From Methanobrevibacter oralis (GTDB lineage Archaea; Methanobacteriota; Methanobacteria; Methanobacteriales; Methanobacteriaceae), in assembly GCF_001639275.1 (NCBI RefSeq), contig NZ_LWMU01000033.1:1-51478 (forward strand): a stretch of DNA of 51,478 nt, read 5' to 3'. The position numbers and the translations under genes were made by a program. Shown one piece after another: positions 27,160-35,807 of the stretch. The notes under the pieces are model-generated. The model was not told the DNA's origin, made no database searches, and saw only the letters and a list, made by a program, of their open reading frames with translations. How positions within the stretch are numbered: position 1 is the first letter of the stretch; every line of letters begins with the position of its first letter.

Positions 27160-29829
27160 TTAACTTTCGCTTCTACTTCTTATAAAACCATATCCAACAA
27201 TAATACCTAAAATTATCATGAATATAATTACAGGAATGATATTATTAGAATCTTCTTTTTTATTTATTGATTTAGAAACTTCATAAGATTTTCCATCATT
27301 TGATCCATCACCACCTACTGCAAAACCATCATTACTAGCAATAGGATTTGTAGAAATACCAATGTTTGGATTAGTTCCACTTTGCAATGAATTATGGTTA
27401 TTTTTTGAAGATGAACTACCATTACTGCTTAAACGAGTTTTATTAGAGTTTCCATGTTGAATATTAGTTTTCGGCTGGTTATTACTATTTACATATGTTC
27501 CATTAGTTTTTCCATCATTGTTATTTGGAAGAGTATCCGGTAAACTTCTAATATAATTTAATACATTAACTCCGTTCTTATCAGACTTTCCAGAAATAAT
27601 TCTGTCATAATCTGCTTTAGTAATTGGTTTAGTAACTTCAAAGCTTAATGTTGGTCTAGATATAACATTACTTGAAGTATAATCTCCTTTTACAAATCTC
27701 ATCCATTCAGCATATTCATCAGCCCCATCTTTAAGAATTGGATAACCAAATCGAATAATTGTTGCAGTTCCAGTATTAGTTTTTGAATTCCACTTAATAA
27801 TAATATTAGAATCAGCAGTCCATAATTTTCCTGCATTCACATCTTCATTAGAATAAGCTAAATTATAATAGTTACCCATACCTGGAGATACAGCAAGTAA
27901 TCTTGATAACATGTCATCTTTACAGTAAGTGTAAGTTGAAACTAAAACATAACTTTCATTTTCACTTAATGGTAACTCATCAAATATTTTATCTGCTATT
28001 AACATTCCTGGAGAACTGCCAGTACAAACATGATTATGGAATAACCATCCAATTAAAGCATCATATGGAGGGTCATACCTTAATGCACGATCTTGAATGT
28101 TATACTGCTGCAAACATTCATGAAGTTGGCCACTAGTTGAATTATATTTTAAACTATAAGTAATTGATTTATAAATATCAGACGTATTTAACCAATAAAA
28201 TTCAATTATTAAATCTTTCCATAATGCAGTATGAACGGGTAATAAATTAGCTCTACTTAATCTAGCACCTAATACTTCTTCTATACCGTCAAATACCATT
28301 GATGTTGCAGTATCATTAATACGTACAAATCCAGCTCCAGTTAAAACATAGAAATTAGACATGTCCTTTTCTATAGTGACATTAATACTCTTAAAATAGT
28401 CTATAGCTTTTAAAGAAGCATTAATTCCAATTTGTTTTAATTGAGATTGTGACAAATGAGTATAATTAATGTTTTCAATTTCAGTTCCAGCATTTGGTAA
28501 ATTTAAACTATTAATATACTCTAAATCTAATCCCCTAGCTGTTTTGTTTTGTGCAGCCCATAATTGATTACCAATTAATTCATTTTTCTGTTCTGCTGTA
28601 AGATCTTTATAAGCTGCCTCAATAGTAACTAAAGATTCGGGATTGTTCATTAAAGTAGTGACTAACCAATTTTGATATTTTAAATCTTCTGTAACACTAT
28701 TATCGGGATTAATATTAGGATATAAATTTTTAAATGTCTTTTTTATCTTTGTTTCATCATAAGACATTATAACTAAAATTCCAGAATTTGATGAAGTGTT
28801 CCATCTAATAAATCCATTCATGTTTTTATTTTTCATTGAGTCGATACCAATATATGCCATTTTACCAGGAGTAACATCCATTGTCCATGCGAATGCATCA
28901 TCATCAGAACCTCCTGGAACTCCCAAAACATAATAAGCAGTATTTTCAAGAGGTTGAGCACCAGTTTCACCACGAGGAGGATAATACTTCATTAAAGTAT
29001 TAACCATAGCTTGACCACTAATTAAACCAGTGCAAACATGCCCATGATAAGAAGCTAAAGTTAATATATCAGGATATAGTCCTGCATTCCATGCATTAGC
29101 TATACTTACATAAGCATATGCTTCATCTGAGCCTAGTAATTCTCTTAATTGTTTCCATTTATTTGTATTTAACCCGATTCCTCCAATTCCAGAATATATT
29201 GGTGTTGTAGATCCATTTTTATAAAATGCCATTGTTAATGAATTTCCATTTTTAACAAAAAATGCAAAATTAGTAGGATCTGTTCTTATTGCAGACAATG
29301 TTAAAAGATTACCTTTTCCATAAGTAATATATCCATCAGCAGCATTATAAATACCATCTAATGCATTTTCTGTAGTAATATCATTGATTCTTGTCATCCC
29401 AGCTGTTGTAATGACTAAAACATCATCTGCCGATGAAAAGTGAAGTAAATTATCTGCAGATTTTGTAACATCATAACCTATCTTATAAATATCAGTAGCT
29501 TTAAGATTAAAAATAATATTAGCAGTTAATTGAGGGTTAATAGTTACATTTTGAATTTGTGTTATATAACCCCAAGCTGAAACTGAAATAGAATATTTTT
29601 CTCCAACATGCGAGTTATTTATATTAATTTTATAATTATTTGGCTGAACAATCTCTTTTTTATAACTTATATTGTTGTTATTATTCGATATTAATATTTC
29701 AGGATTAATTTCATCGTTATATTCATAATTAATTTCCAAATTTATATTTGTTGAATTTTCAGCTGATACAGCATTGATAAATGTAAAAATTATTAAAACA
29801 CTTATAATGAAAACAGCTTTTTTATTCAT
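27160..29829 (-). CDS. Exported protein with two FmdE-like domains
   Basis: An 889-residue surface protein. A signal peptide (KKAVFIISVLIIFTFINAVSA) occupies about residues 3-23. A carboxypeptidase-regulatory-like beta domain follows (30-110). Two FmdE-type domains carry the motif H-x-C: YHGHVCTGLISG near residue 261 and FHNHVCTGSSPG near residue 598. Then come a Ser/Asn-rich stretch (about 770-850) and a C-terminal membrane helix (IIPVIIFMIILGIIVGYGF) with a basic tail, so the protein is anchored outside the cell. FmdE domains bind zinc or another metal; their duty outside the cell is unknown. It starts after AAGGAGG, 15 bases behind the small frameshifted gene, in an apparent operon with flavin reductase and a CooC-like ATPase. 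Confidence 0.85.
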   Translation of the reverse strand: MNKKAVFIISVLIIFTFINAVSAENSTNINLEINYEYNDEINPEILISNNNNNISYKKEIVQPNNYKININNSHVGEKYSISVSAWGYITQIQNVTINPQLTANIIFNLKATDIYKIGYDVTKSADNLLHFSSADDVLVITTAGMTRINDITTENALDGIYNAADGYITYGKGNLLTLSAIRTDPTNFAFFVKNGNSLTMAFYKNGSTTPIYSGIGGIGLNTNKWKQLRELLGSDEAYAYVSIANAWNAGLYPDILTLASYHGHVCTGLISGQAMVNTLMKYYPPRGETGAQPLENTAYYVLGVPGGSDDDAFAWTMDVTPGKMAYIGIDSMKNKNMNGFIRWNTSSNSGILVIMSYDETKIKKTFKNLYPNINPDNSVTEDLKYQNWLVTTLMNNPESLVTIEAAYKDLTAEQKNELIGNQLWAAQNKTARGLDLEYINSLNLPNAGTEIENINYTHLSQSQLKQIGINASLKAIDYFKSINVTIEKDMSNFYVLTGAGFVRINDTATSMVFDGIEEVLGARLSRANLLPVHTALWKDLIIEFYWLNTSDIYKSITYSLKYNSTSGQLHECLQQYNIQDRALRYDPPYDALIGWLFHNHVCTGSSPGMLIADKIFDELPLSENESYVLVSTYTYCKDDMLSRLLAVSPGMGNYYNLAYSNEDVNAGKLWTADSNIIIKWNSKTNTGTATIIRFGYPILKDGADEYAEWMRFVKGDYTSSNVISRPTLSFEVTKPITKADYDRIISGKSDKNGVNVLNYIRSLPDTLPNNNDGKTNGTYVNSNNQPKTNIQHGNSNKTRLSSNGSSSSKNNHNSLQSGTNPNIGISTNPIASNDGFAVGGDGSNDGKSYEVSKSINKKEDSNNIIPVIIFMIILGIIVGYGFIRSRSES

Positions 29830-29844
29830 CTGGTTTCCTCCTTT

Positions 29845-30103
29845 TTAATTAATCATTACCATTTTACAATCCCAATCATATGGAATTATATCATTATCAA
29901 TTGGATTTACTCTTCTTTCATCTACATCATTTATATCATAAAATAAAGAAGGCATACCAATAACTATTGATACTCTCATCACTAAACATAGGTAATTTTT
30001 TAATAACAACTCCATCAATTAGCTTTTTTCCATAAAAACCAGGTATTTCTTGAACTCGAGGTCTCTCTAATCTTTCAAAATCATTTATATTATCAATCTT
30101 CAT
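29845..30103 (-). pseudogene. Small conserved-looking gene with a frameshift
   Basis: From ATG at 30103 (ribosome binding site AAGGTGA) the frame reads MKIDNINDFERLERPRVQEI to KKLPMFSDES, then runs to an early stop at 29936. Shifting at about 29976 (sequence gatgagagtatc) gives a well-composed continuation, VSIVIGMPSLFYDINDVDER then NPIDNDIIPYDWDCKMVMIN, ending at 29845. That stop falls 15 bases before the next gene, where an operon gene would be expected to end. The joined product would be about 85 residues. I do not recognise the family. The shift lies in a GA repeat and could be mutation or sequencing error. Confidence 0.65.
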
Positions 30104-30734
30104 AATCTTCACCTTCATACATCCATTCTAAAGGATCTTTTCCATCTGGAAACATTGCACCAAATGTTTCAAATTTATCAATATCTTCAATAGTACAAAA
30201 ATGCATTCCCTTATCTGATTCAAGCATCATTAAAGGTTTTACCTTATTTAAATCTAAAACACCAAATTTTTTATCTAAACAATCATCCTCCACTTCAAGA
30301 TTCACTACTTCTCCAATTATTAGTAAGTAAGGAATTCCAATTGGATCTTTGTCCTTATAAATTTTTCTTAGCTTACATTCAATTTTAGAATAAGCACCTT
30401 TAATACCTGGTGCATTAATCTCTTTTGATTGAGTAGCTTCTAAATTTGCTAAATCATATTCATCTATATCAAAAGCAACATGAGATGAAGTTGGTATAAC
30501 TTTATCAACCATATCTGTTGATATCATATTAATAACAAATTCACCAGTTTCTTCAATATTTACAAATGTATCCCTCATCATTGCAGAAGCTATACAAACA
30601 AGATTTGTAGGTCTTAATATAGTTACTACACATGAATAAGGAGCAATATTTCTGATTCCATCTTTACTAGCTGTGGAGATTAAAGTCACAGGAAGAGGAA
30701 TCATATTTTCTCTTTTAAAATTTTTTAATTTCAT
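30093..30734 (-). CDS. Flavin reductase family / flavoredoxin-like protein
   Basis: A 213-residue FMN-binding split-barrel protein. The N-terminal part MIPLPVTLISTASKDGIRNI, followed by APYSCV, and the block RDTFVNIEETGEFVINM are the typical flavin-contacting regions. Such proteins bind FMN and act as electron carriers or reductases. GGTGA precedes the ATG. It starts 4 bases after the CooC-like gene and its end overlaps the start of the small frameshifted gene by 11 bases, so the genes are closely linked. Confidence 0.88.
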   Translation of the reverse strand: MKLKNFKRENMIPLPVTLISTASKDGIRNIAPYSCVVTILRPTNLVCIASAMMRDTFVNIEETGEFVINMISTDMVDKVIPTSSHVAFDIDEYDLANLEATQSKEINAPGIKGAYSKIECKLRKIYKDKDPIGIPYLLIIGEVVNLEVEDDCLDKKFGVLDLNKVKPLMMLESDKGMHFCTIEDIDKFETFGAMFPDGKDPLEWMYEGEDYED

Positions 30735-30738
30735 AATT

Positions 30739-31524
30739 TCACCAACTATCTATAAAATTTATAATTTCATCAAATTTATCAATAGAAATGGGTTTCAATG
30801 AATTTCCTTCAAGATTTAACATGGTTATATCTGGAGAATATTCAATAGTTCCTAAAATATCAATATCAGAATTTAATTTACTTTTTAATAAAGTTTCTAC
30901 TGTTTTATCAGTTTTATTTAGAATAACACCAAATTTTTTATTGTTTTCACAAGCCAATTCAAATGATTTATTAGCCAATAGTATTGCATCTTCAGAAGGA
31001 TCAACAATAGTGATAATAATGTCAACACCTTCTAAAACACCTCTTCCAAAATGTTCAATGCCTGCCTCTGTATCAACTAAAATCCATTCACCTTTCTTAA
31101 TTTTAATATGATTTAAAAAATCCCTTGATAGTGCCCCCATCGGACATGCACATCCTTCCATTGCATGTTCAATTTTGCCAATTTCTAAAAATCCTAAATT
31201 TTCATCCCAACAAACATATTCACTAGATAACTCATCTAATGACATTTCATCAAAAATATTAAGATTAGTTTCACCTTTCTGTACGATTTCCATTAATTTA
31301 TCCCTAACAGCTATTTTACCTCCTAAATTACTCATTAATGTCTCTTTTGATTTTTTTATGCCTAAAATCTTATTTAAACCTAAATTTGATTCATCACTAT
31401 CAACAACTAAAATTTTCCTTCCATTTTTTTTAAGTTTTTGAGCTAATAATGAAACAAAAGTACTTTTGCCACTACCCCCTCTTCCACTAACTAATATTTT
31501 TGGTATTATAAAAACCTCCTTCAT
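30739..31524 (-). CDS. CooC-like nickel-associated P-loop ATPase
   Basis: A MinD/ParA-class ATPase of 261 residues. The deviant P-loop SGRGGSGKST lies at residues 13-22. VDSDESNLGL is the switch region. GCACPMGAL contains Cys125 and Cys127, the C-x-C pair that binds nickel in CooC proteins. VDTEAGIEHFGRGV is the Walker B region of that subfamily. CooC inserts nickel into carbon monoxide dehydrogenase, but no cdh genes are in the window. The start is uncertain: the only ATG begins the GGAGG ribosome binding site itself, and homologs begin near the PKILVSGRGG part, where an ATA codon sits at ideal spacing. Confidence 0.85.
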   Translation of the reverse strand: MKEVFIIPKILVSGRGGSGKSTFVSLLAQKLKKNGRKILVVDSDESNLGLNKILGIKKSKETLMSNLGGKIAVRDKLMEIVQKGETNLNIFDEMSLDELSSEYVCWDENLGFLEIGKIEHAMEGCACPMGALSRDFLNHIKIKKGEWILVDTEAGIEHFGRGVLEGVDIIITIVDPSEDAILLANKSFELACENNKKFGVILNKTDKTVETLLKSKLNSDIDILGTIEYSPDITMLNLEGNSLKPISIDKFDEIINFIDSW

Positions 31525-32045
31525 AATTAATTATAACATGCTTAAAACATGTATTAAATTATTATAAAAAATAATAACACTAAATAGTTATGTTATTATT
31601 AATTGCTCAAAAAAGAAGAAATATTAATACTGCCAAATTTATCTTTGTTAAATTGATTTAAATAAAATAATAAAAATGTTTTTTGTTCAATATAATGATT
31701 GTTATATAAAAAATGTATTACTTTAATAAAATTAAAATTCAAGCTAGAAATGAAAAATAAACAAATGAAACGATACTAATTAAACAAAATAATGAGAGTA
31801 TTACTAATTAAGTTAGTAATACTAAAAAAAATCAACTAGGTAAAATCAGAAATTATTAGAAAAAATTTTAAAATTAACATGATTCTAATGAAAAAAGTAA
31901 ATTAAATTCAATGCAATTTATCATTAAAATTAGTGAAAATTTAATTTATATATAAATAAAAATGAAAACCATAATCATCATTATTTAACAAAATAAAACA
32001 TCTACAATTTTTAATTATTACTTCCTGATTAAAGTCAAAAAATAA
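31525..32045. other. AT-rich spacer with one hairpin
   Basis: About 520 bases between the CooC operon promoter and the hsdS remnant. I see no coding frame. The only clear structure is the hairpin at 31797-31823. Confidence 0.5.
31797..31823. repeat. Isolated 11-bp perfect hairpin
   Basis: agtattactaa, loop ttaag, ttagtaatact, followed by eight A. No gene ends nearby and no T tract follows on the plus strand. On the minus strand the T run precedes the stem, so it is not a standard terminator in either direction. Confidence 0.65.
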
Positions 32046-32348
32046 TTATTCATTTAATATCCCTATTTTTAAAACTGCTTGATTAATTGCTTCATCAATT
32101 TTAAAAATTGCTACCTCTACACTTGTAGCACCATATAATGCCAATAAAAATCTCATTTATTGACTAATTTAACTGAAGAATTTTTAGCTTCATCAGTTAT
32201 AATATTCTGTAATTTCATTATTGATTTCACCAGATTTAATAAATGGAGTTTTACCAACATAATATTCTCTTTTCGATAGAAAGAGTTCCTCCAGAATATG
32301 TTTTACCAATATCCTCTATTTATATAATTCCCAATTATCATCAAATCT
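32046..32348 (-). pseudogene. Type I restriction-modification specificity subunit remnant (HsdS)
   Basis: Broken frames read FDDNWELYK, IGKTYSGGTPSIEKREYYVG, then KTPFIKSGEINNEITEYYI, TDEAKNSSVKLVNK and LLALYGAT-like residues with INQAV near the end. This order (W-E, T-Y-S-G-G-T-P-S, I-K-S-G-E-I, A-x-x-N-S-S-x-K-L, L-Y-G-A-T, N-Q-A-V) is the first target-recognition domain of HsdS. Several frameshifts and a stop interrupt it, and the second half is missing. No hsdM or hsdR is present. Confidence 0.7.
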
Positions 32349-32573
32349 TGTAAATCACAATTCTACTTAATTAAATAAAAAATAAAGAACATTAAACTAT
32401 AATAAATAAAATTATCGATTATTCGATAAATTTAGAATAGAGTTAACTTTAATTCATAGAAATGATAATCTATATAAATTTTAATGATATGAATATAAGA
32501 AAAATTAATAATATTTAAAAAACATAAACTTAAATTGAATATATAACTTATTACTTCGATATTAGGTGATTTT

Positions 32574-32870
32574 ATGATTTATACTATTGAAGAAATTAAA
32601 GAAAAAACTATCCCCATCGCTAAAAAGTATGGTATAGATAGTATGAGCCTTTTTGGATCTTATGCTCGTGGAGAAGCAACTGAAAATAGTGATGTTGACT
32701 TTTATATAGACAAAGGAGACATTAAAGGATTATTAGATTATATAGGATTTGTACAAGACTTAGAAGACATCTTTAATTGTCATGTAGACGTTGTATCAAC
32801 AGGAATTCAAGATAAAACATTTTTAGCATTAATAAAAAAAGATGGAGTCCTTATTTATGAAAAACAATGA
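32574..32870 (+). CDS. mntA: MNT-type nucleotidyltransferase (MntA antitoxin)
   Basis: A 98-residue minimal nucleotidyltransferase. The catalytic motif FGSYARGEATENSDVDFYID contains GS and D-x-D, and a third acidic position lies in HVDVVSTG. In MntA-HepT systems this enzyme adds AMP to the HEPN toxin and silences it. AGGTGATTTT precedes the ATG. The following hepT frame starts inside its last codons but is truncated, so this antitoxin probably survives without a working toxin. Confidence 0.85.
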   Translation: MIYTIEEIKEKTIPIAKKYGIDSMSLFGSYARGEATENSDVDFYIDKGDIKGLLDYIGFVQDLEDIFNCHVDVVSTGIQDKTFLALIKKDGVLIYEKQ

Positions 32871-32979
32871 TTATAAATTTGTTCAAAGAATTATCGAATA
32901 TTGTGATATTATAAATGATTTGGTTGATAAACCTCTTTTGGAGCAAAGCTTTTTTCAAATTTTCTATTTCACCAATTGA
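32857..32979 (+). pseudogene. HepT (HEPN toxin) remnant
   Basis: A 40-codon frame that overlaps the mntA end by 14 bases, as hepT usually does. It reads MKNNDYKFVQRIIEYCDIIN followed by DLVDKP, the first helix of HEPN toxins. After about residue 28 the sequence no longer resembles HepT, and the R-x4-6-H active site is missing. A deletion or recombination has joined it to unrelated sequence. Confidence 0.7.
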
Positions 32980-33094
32980 TTTTAATCATGATAATTATTT
33001 TATCAACTTCTGTATTCATGGAGAATTTGATTTTTATATTTTAAAAAGTAACAATATTGAAAATAATTATTTAATGAAACTATTTATATTTTAA
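32942..33094 (+). pseudogene. Unidentified coding remnant fused after hepT
   Basis: A frame without a start reads FFKFSISPIDFNHDNYFINF, then HGEFDFYILKSNNIENNYLM, to a stop at 33094. The composition is protein-like but I do not recognise it. It appears to be the tail of another gene joined to the truncated hepT. Confidence 0.3.
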
Positions 33095-33122
33095 CTATAA
33101 TAATTTAAAAATAGTGATTAGA

Positions 33123-33419
33123 ATGGCTAGTGAAAATAAAATTCAAGAATATTTAAATGCATTAGAAGAAGAAAAACTTATGATTGAAACTCACTTTGTA
33201 AATATTGAAAAAATACTTAAAGATAATAAATCATTAGATAAAGAAAAAGTATTTGCACTACTTTCTAACTACAATACATTGAATATTCAATATGATCAAT
33301 TATGTAATGATTTAATTACTTTTATTAAAATATTTAAAGGAAAAGATCAGGAAATCAGAATATATAAAACCGATGAACTACTTGTATTACTTGAAGATAA
33401 AGTAAAACAGGTTAGCTAA
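33123..33419 (+). CDS. Small helical protein of unknown function
   Basis: A 98-residue, strongly charged and probably all-helical protein starting MASENKIQEYLNALEEEKLM. Heptad patterns run through most of the chain, so a coiled-coil dimer is likely. AGTGATTAG before this ATG is a ribosome binding site; a GTG three codons upstream is part of that site. I do not recognise the family. Its end overlaps the convergent zinc-ribbon gene by 4 bases. Confidence 0.6.
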   Translation: MASENKIQEYLNALEEEKLMIETHFVNIEKILKDNKSLDKEKVFALLSNYNTLNIQYDQLCNDLITFIKIFKGKDQEIRIYKTDELLVLLEDKVKQVS

Positions 33420-33958
33420 TTGTATTCAATTGACACACTACCAAATACTTCTGAAGTTGTATTTTCAGCTACAACTTTCCCGTCCCTTAATATTTGAACT
33501 GTAAGATTACCTTCACCATAATCTTCTTTTTGAGCAAAAACACTAACTTTATCCCATGATGCACAATCAAGTGTAAATGATTGAGTTTGCCAACCACTTT
33601 TACTTACAAGATAATTTGGATCACCCATTTTAGAATACCAACTACCATCGTAGATGATTTTTGCTTTATAAGGATAAGCTGAACTTTGAAGATTAGACCC
33701 ATCATCACTTACAACATTAAGAGTATCATTTTTAGAAGGTTGACTATGTTCATAAACAAAAGAGAATAATAAAAATGCAATAACAATAATTCCAATTACA
33801 ACAATTATTTTTTTACCAATACTCATATTCCAACTATTATTTCTCTTTTTCATAGTAGTTTTAACATTATTTTCAGGATCTTTTAAGAGATAAGTGCATT
33901 TAGCGCAATATAAAGATTCTGAATCATTTTCATATCCGCATCGTGGACATTTAACCAT
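33416..33958 (-). CDS. Zinc-ribbon membrane protein
   Basis: A 180-residue protein with an N-terminal zinc ribbon (MVKCPRCGYE, then YCAKC; Cys4, Cys7, Cys18, Cys21). One membrane helix follows at about residues 51-69 (IIVVIGIIVIAFLLFSFVY). The C-terminal domain of about 100 residues is rich in strands and lies outside the membrane. Archaea, and Methanobrevibacter in particular, have many proteins of this layout with unknown roles. GGAAATATT is a weak ribosome binding site. Confidence 0.75.
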   Translation of the reverse strand: MVKCPRCGYENDSESLYCAKCTYLLKDPENNVKTTMKKRNNSWNMSIGKKIIVVIGIIVIAFLLFSFVYEHSQPSKNDTLNVVSDDGSNLQSSAYPYKAKIIYDGSWYSKMGDPNYLVSKSGWQTQSFTLDCASWDKVSVFAQKEDYGEGNLTVQILRDGKVVAENTTSEVFGSVSIEYN

Positions 33959-34048
33959 AAATAATATTTCCTTTTCAATTATTATAAAGACTTTATTAAA
34001 ATACTTATATTTAAATTTAATTGAAAAATAGGCTTTTTTTAAGAAAAA

Positions 34049-35800
34049 TTAGTTATAATAATCAAATACATTTTGAGCAACTTTTTTATTCATGCCTTTA
34101 ATTTCTGCTAAATCTTTAACAGAAGCCTTTTTAATATTTTCAATTGTTCCAAATGCCTTTAAAAGATTAATTTTACGTTTTTTACCAATTCCAGAAATAT
34201 CATCTAATGAAGACCCACTAATATTCTTACTGCGAAGTTTTCTATGGTAAGTTATAGCAAATCTATGAGATTCATCACGAACTTGTTGAAGTAAGTGTAA
34301 CGCTTTATTATTTTTAGGAATGACAATTGGTCGTTGTGTATTTGGAAGATATATTTCTTCAAATTCTTTAGCTAGTCCAATTATTGGAATATGAGTTAAA
34401 TTAAACTTTTCTAAAACACCACAAGCCATACCTAATTGTCCCTTACCACCATCAATTACAATCAAATCAGGTTCCTCATCCGAATCAATCATTTTAAGTC
34501 TACGAGTCAGCAATTCTTCCATCATTGCAAAATCATTAGGTCCTGGAGTTTCCATCTTAAAATGTTTATATCCCTTTTTATTTGGTTTTCCATCTTTAAA
34601 TGAAACTTTAGAACCAACAGCAAACTTACCTGAAATATTACTTATATCATAACCTTCAATGATTCTCGGTAATTTATCTAGTTTGAGATATTTTTTAAGT
34701 TCAATTAAAGAATTTTCCATTTTCTTTTTTTGATGTTTAATTATCTCAGCATTTTTTTGAGCCATATTAACTAAACGCAATTTAACTCCTTTTTGAGGTA
34801 CCTTAATGTGAACTTTATTCCCTCTTAAATCAGATAGCCAGTCTTGTAGTAATTCTTTTTCATTAATATCTTCAGCTAAAAGGATTTGTTTTGGAATATG
34901 GCGATTATAATCATAATATTGTTGAATAAATGCAAATAATATTTCTGAATTAGAATCATATTCAGATGTGCTCATTAAAAAATCATCACGCCCAACAATT
35001 TTACCTTTTCTTATAGGCATTATAATAACTACAACCTCATTTTCACTAGGAGCAATAGCTATTACATCTTGGTCTAAATCATCGTCAATTAACTCAACAA
35101 ATTGTTTTTCCATAATTTCTTCAATAGATGCAATCTGATCTCTAATAACTGCTGCTTTTTCATATTCCTGATTGTCAGATGCATCAATCATTTCTTTTTT
35201 AAGATTTTTAACAATTACAGAGTATTTACCTTGGAAAAATAAGTCAATTTTGTTTATAATTTTTGCATATTCTTCCTCTGAAATTTTTCCCTCACATGGA
35301 GCATAACATAAATCAATTTGTGAATTTAAACAAGGCCCATTCATATTTCGACAAGTTCTAATTTTAAATAATGATTTTAAAAACTTAACTGTTTGTTTAA
35401 CAGAACCCACATCGGTAAAGGGACCATAATAAACACCATTTTTCACAATATTGCGTGTAATAACTACTCTTGGGAATTTTTCATTAGTAATTTTAACATA
35501 AGGATATCTTTTATCATCTTTTAGTTGGACATTATATCTTGGACGATGCTTTTTAATTAAAGTAGCTTCTAATATAAGTGCTTCTTTTTCAGAATTAGTT
35601 AAAATATACTCCAATGAATCAAAATGACTCATTAAAACTTGAGTTTTTGGCCTATCTAACTTTTCACGAAAATAAGATTGAACTCTATTTTTAAGATTTT
35701 TAGCTTTACCAATGTATATTATAGTATTCTCTACATCTTTCATGATGTAAACACCAGGTTTACTTGGTAAATTCTCTGGAGATTTTAATTTATTTGACAT
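34049..35800 (-). CDS. uvrC: Excinuclease ABC subunit C
   Basis: Nuclease of nucleotide excision repair that cuts on both sides of the lesion after UvrAB binding. The protein has 583 residues from ATG (MSNKLKSPENLPSKPGVYIM); a TTG eight codons upstream lies inside the helicase gene and is less likely. The N-terminal GIY-YIG domain shows GVYIM and IYIGKAKNLKNRVQSYF. A UvrB-interacting region (about 195-230), the RNase H-like domain (EGYDISNISG, DLIVIDGGKGQLG) and C-terminal helix-hairpin-helix motifs (DDISGIGKKRK, EIKGMNKKVA) follow. Length is normal. It starts 7 bases after the large helicase gene. uvrA and uvrB are not in the window. Confidence 0.95.
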   Translation of the reverse strand: MSNKLKSPENLPSKPGVYIMKDVENTIIYIGKAKNLKNRVQSYFREKLDRPKTQVLMSHFDSLEYILTNSEKEALILEATLIKKHRPRYNVQLKDDKRYPYVKITNEKFPRVVITRNIVKNGVYYGPFTDVGSVKQTVKFLKSLFKIRTCRNMNGPCLNSQIDLCYAPCEGKISEEEYAKIINKIDLFFQGKYSVIVKNLKKEMIDASDNQEYEKAAVIRDQIASIEEIMEKQFVELIDDDLDQDVIAIAPSENEVVVIIMPIRKGKIVGRDDFLMSTSEYDSNSEILFAFIQQYYDYNRHIPKQILLAEDINEKELLQDWLSDLRGNKVHIKVPQKGVKLRLVNMAQKNAEIIKHQKKKMENSLIELKKYLKLDKLPRIIEGYDISNISGKFAVGSKVSFKDGKPNKKGYKHFKMETPGPNDFAMMEELLTRRLKMIDSDEEPDLIVIDGGKGQLGMACGVLEKFNLTHIPIIGLAKEFEEIYLPNTQRPIVIPKNNKALHLLQQVRDESHRFAITYHRKLRSKNISGSSLDDISGIGKKRKINLLKAFGTIENIKKASVKDLAEIKGMNKKVAQNVFDYYN

Positions 35801-35807
35801 AAAAACA

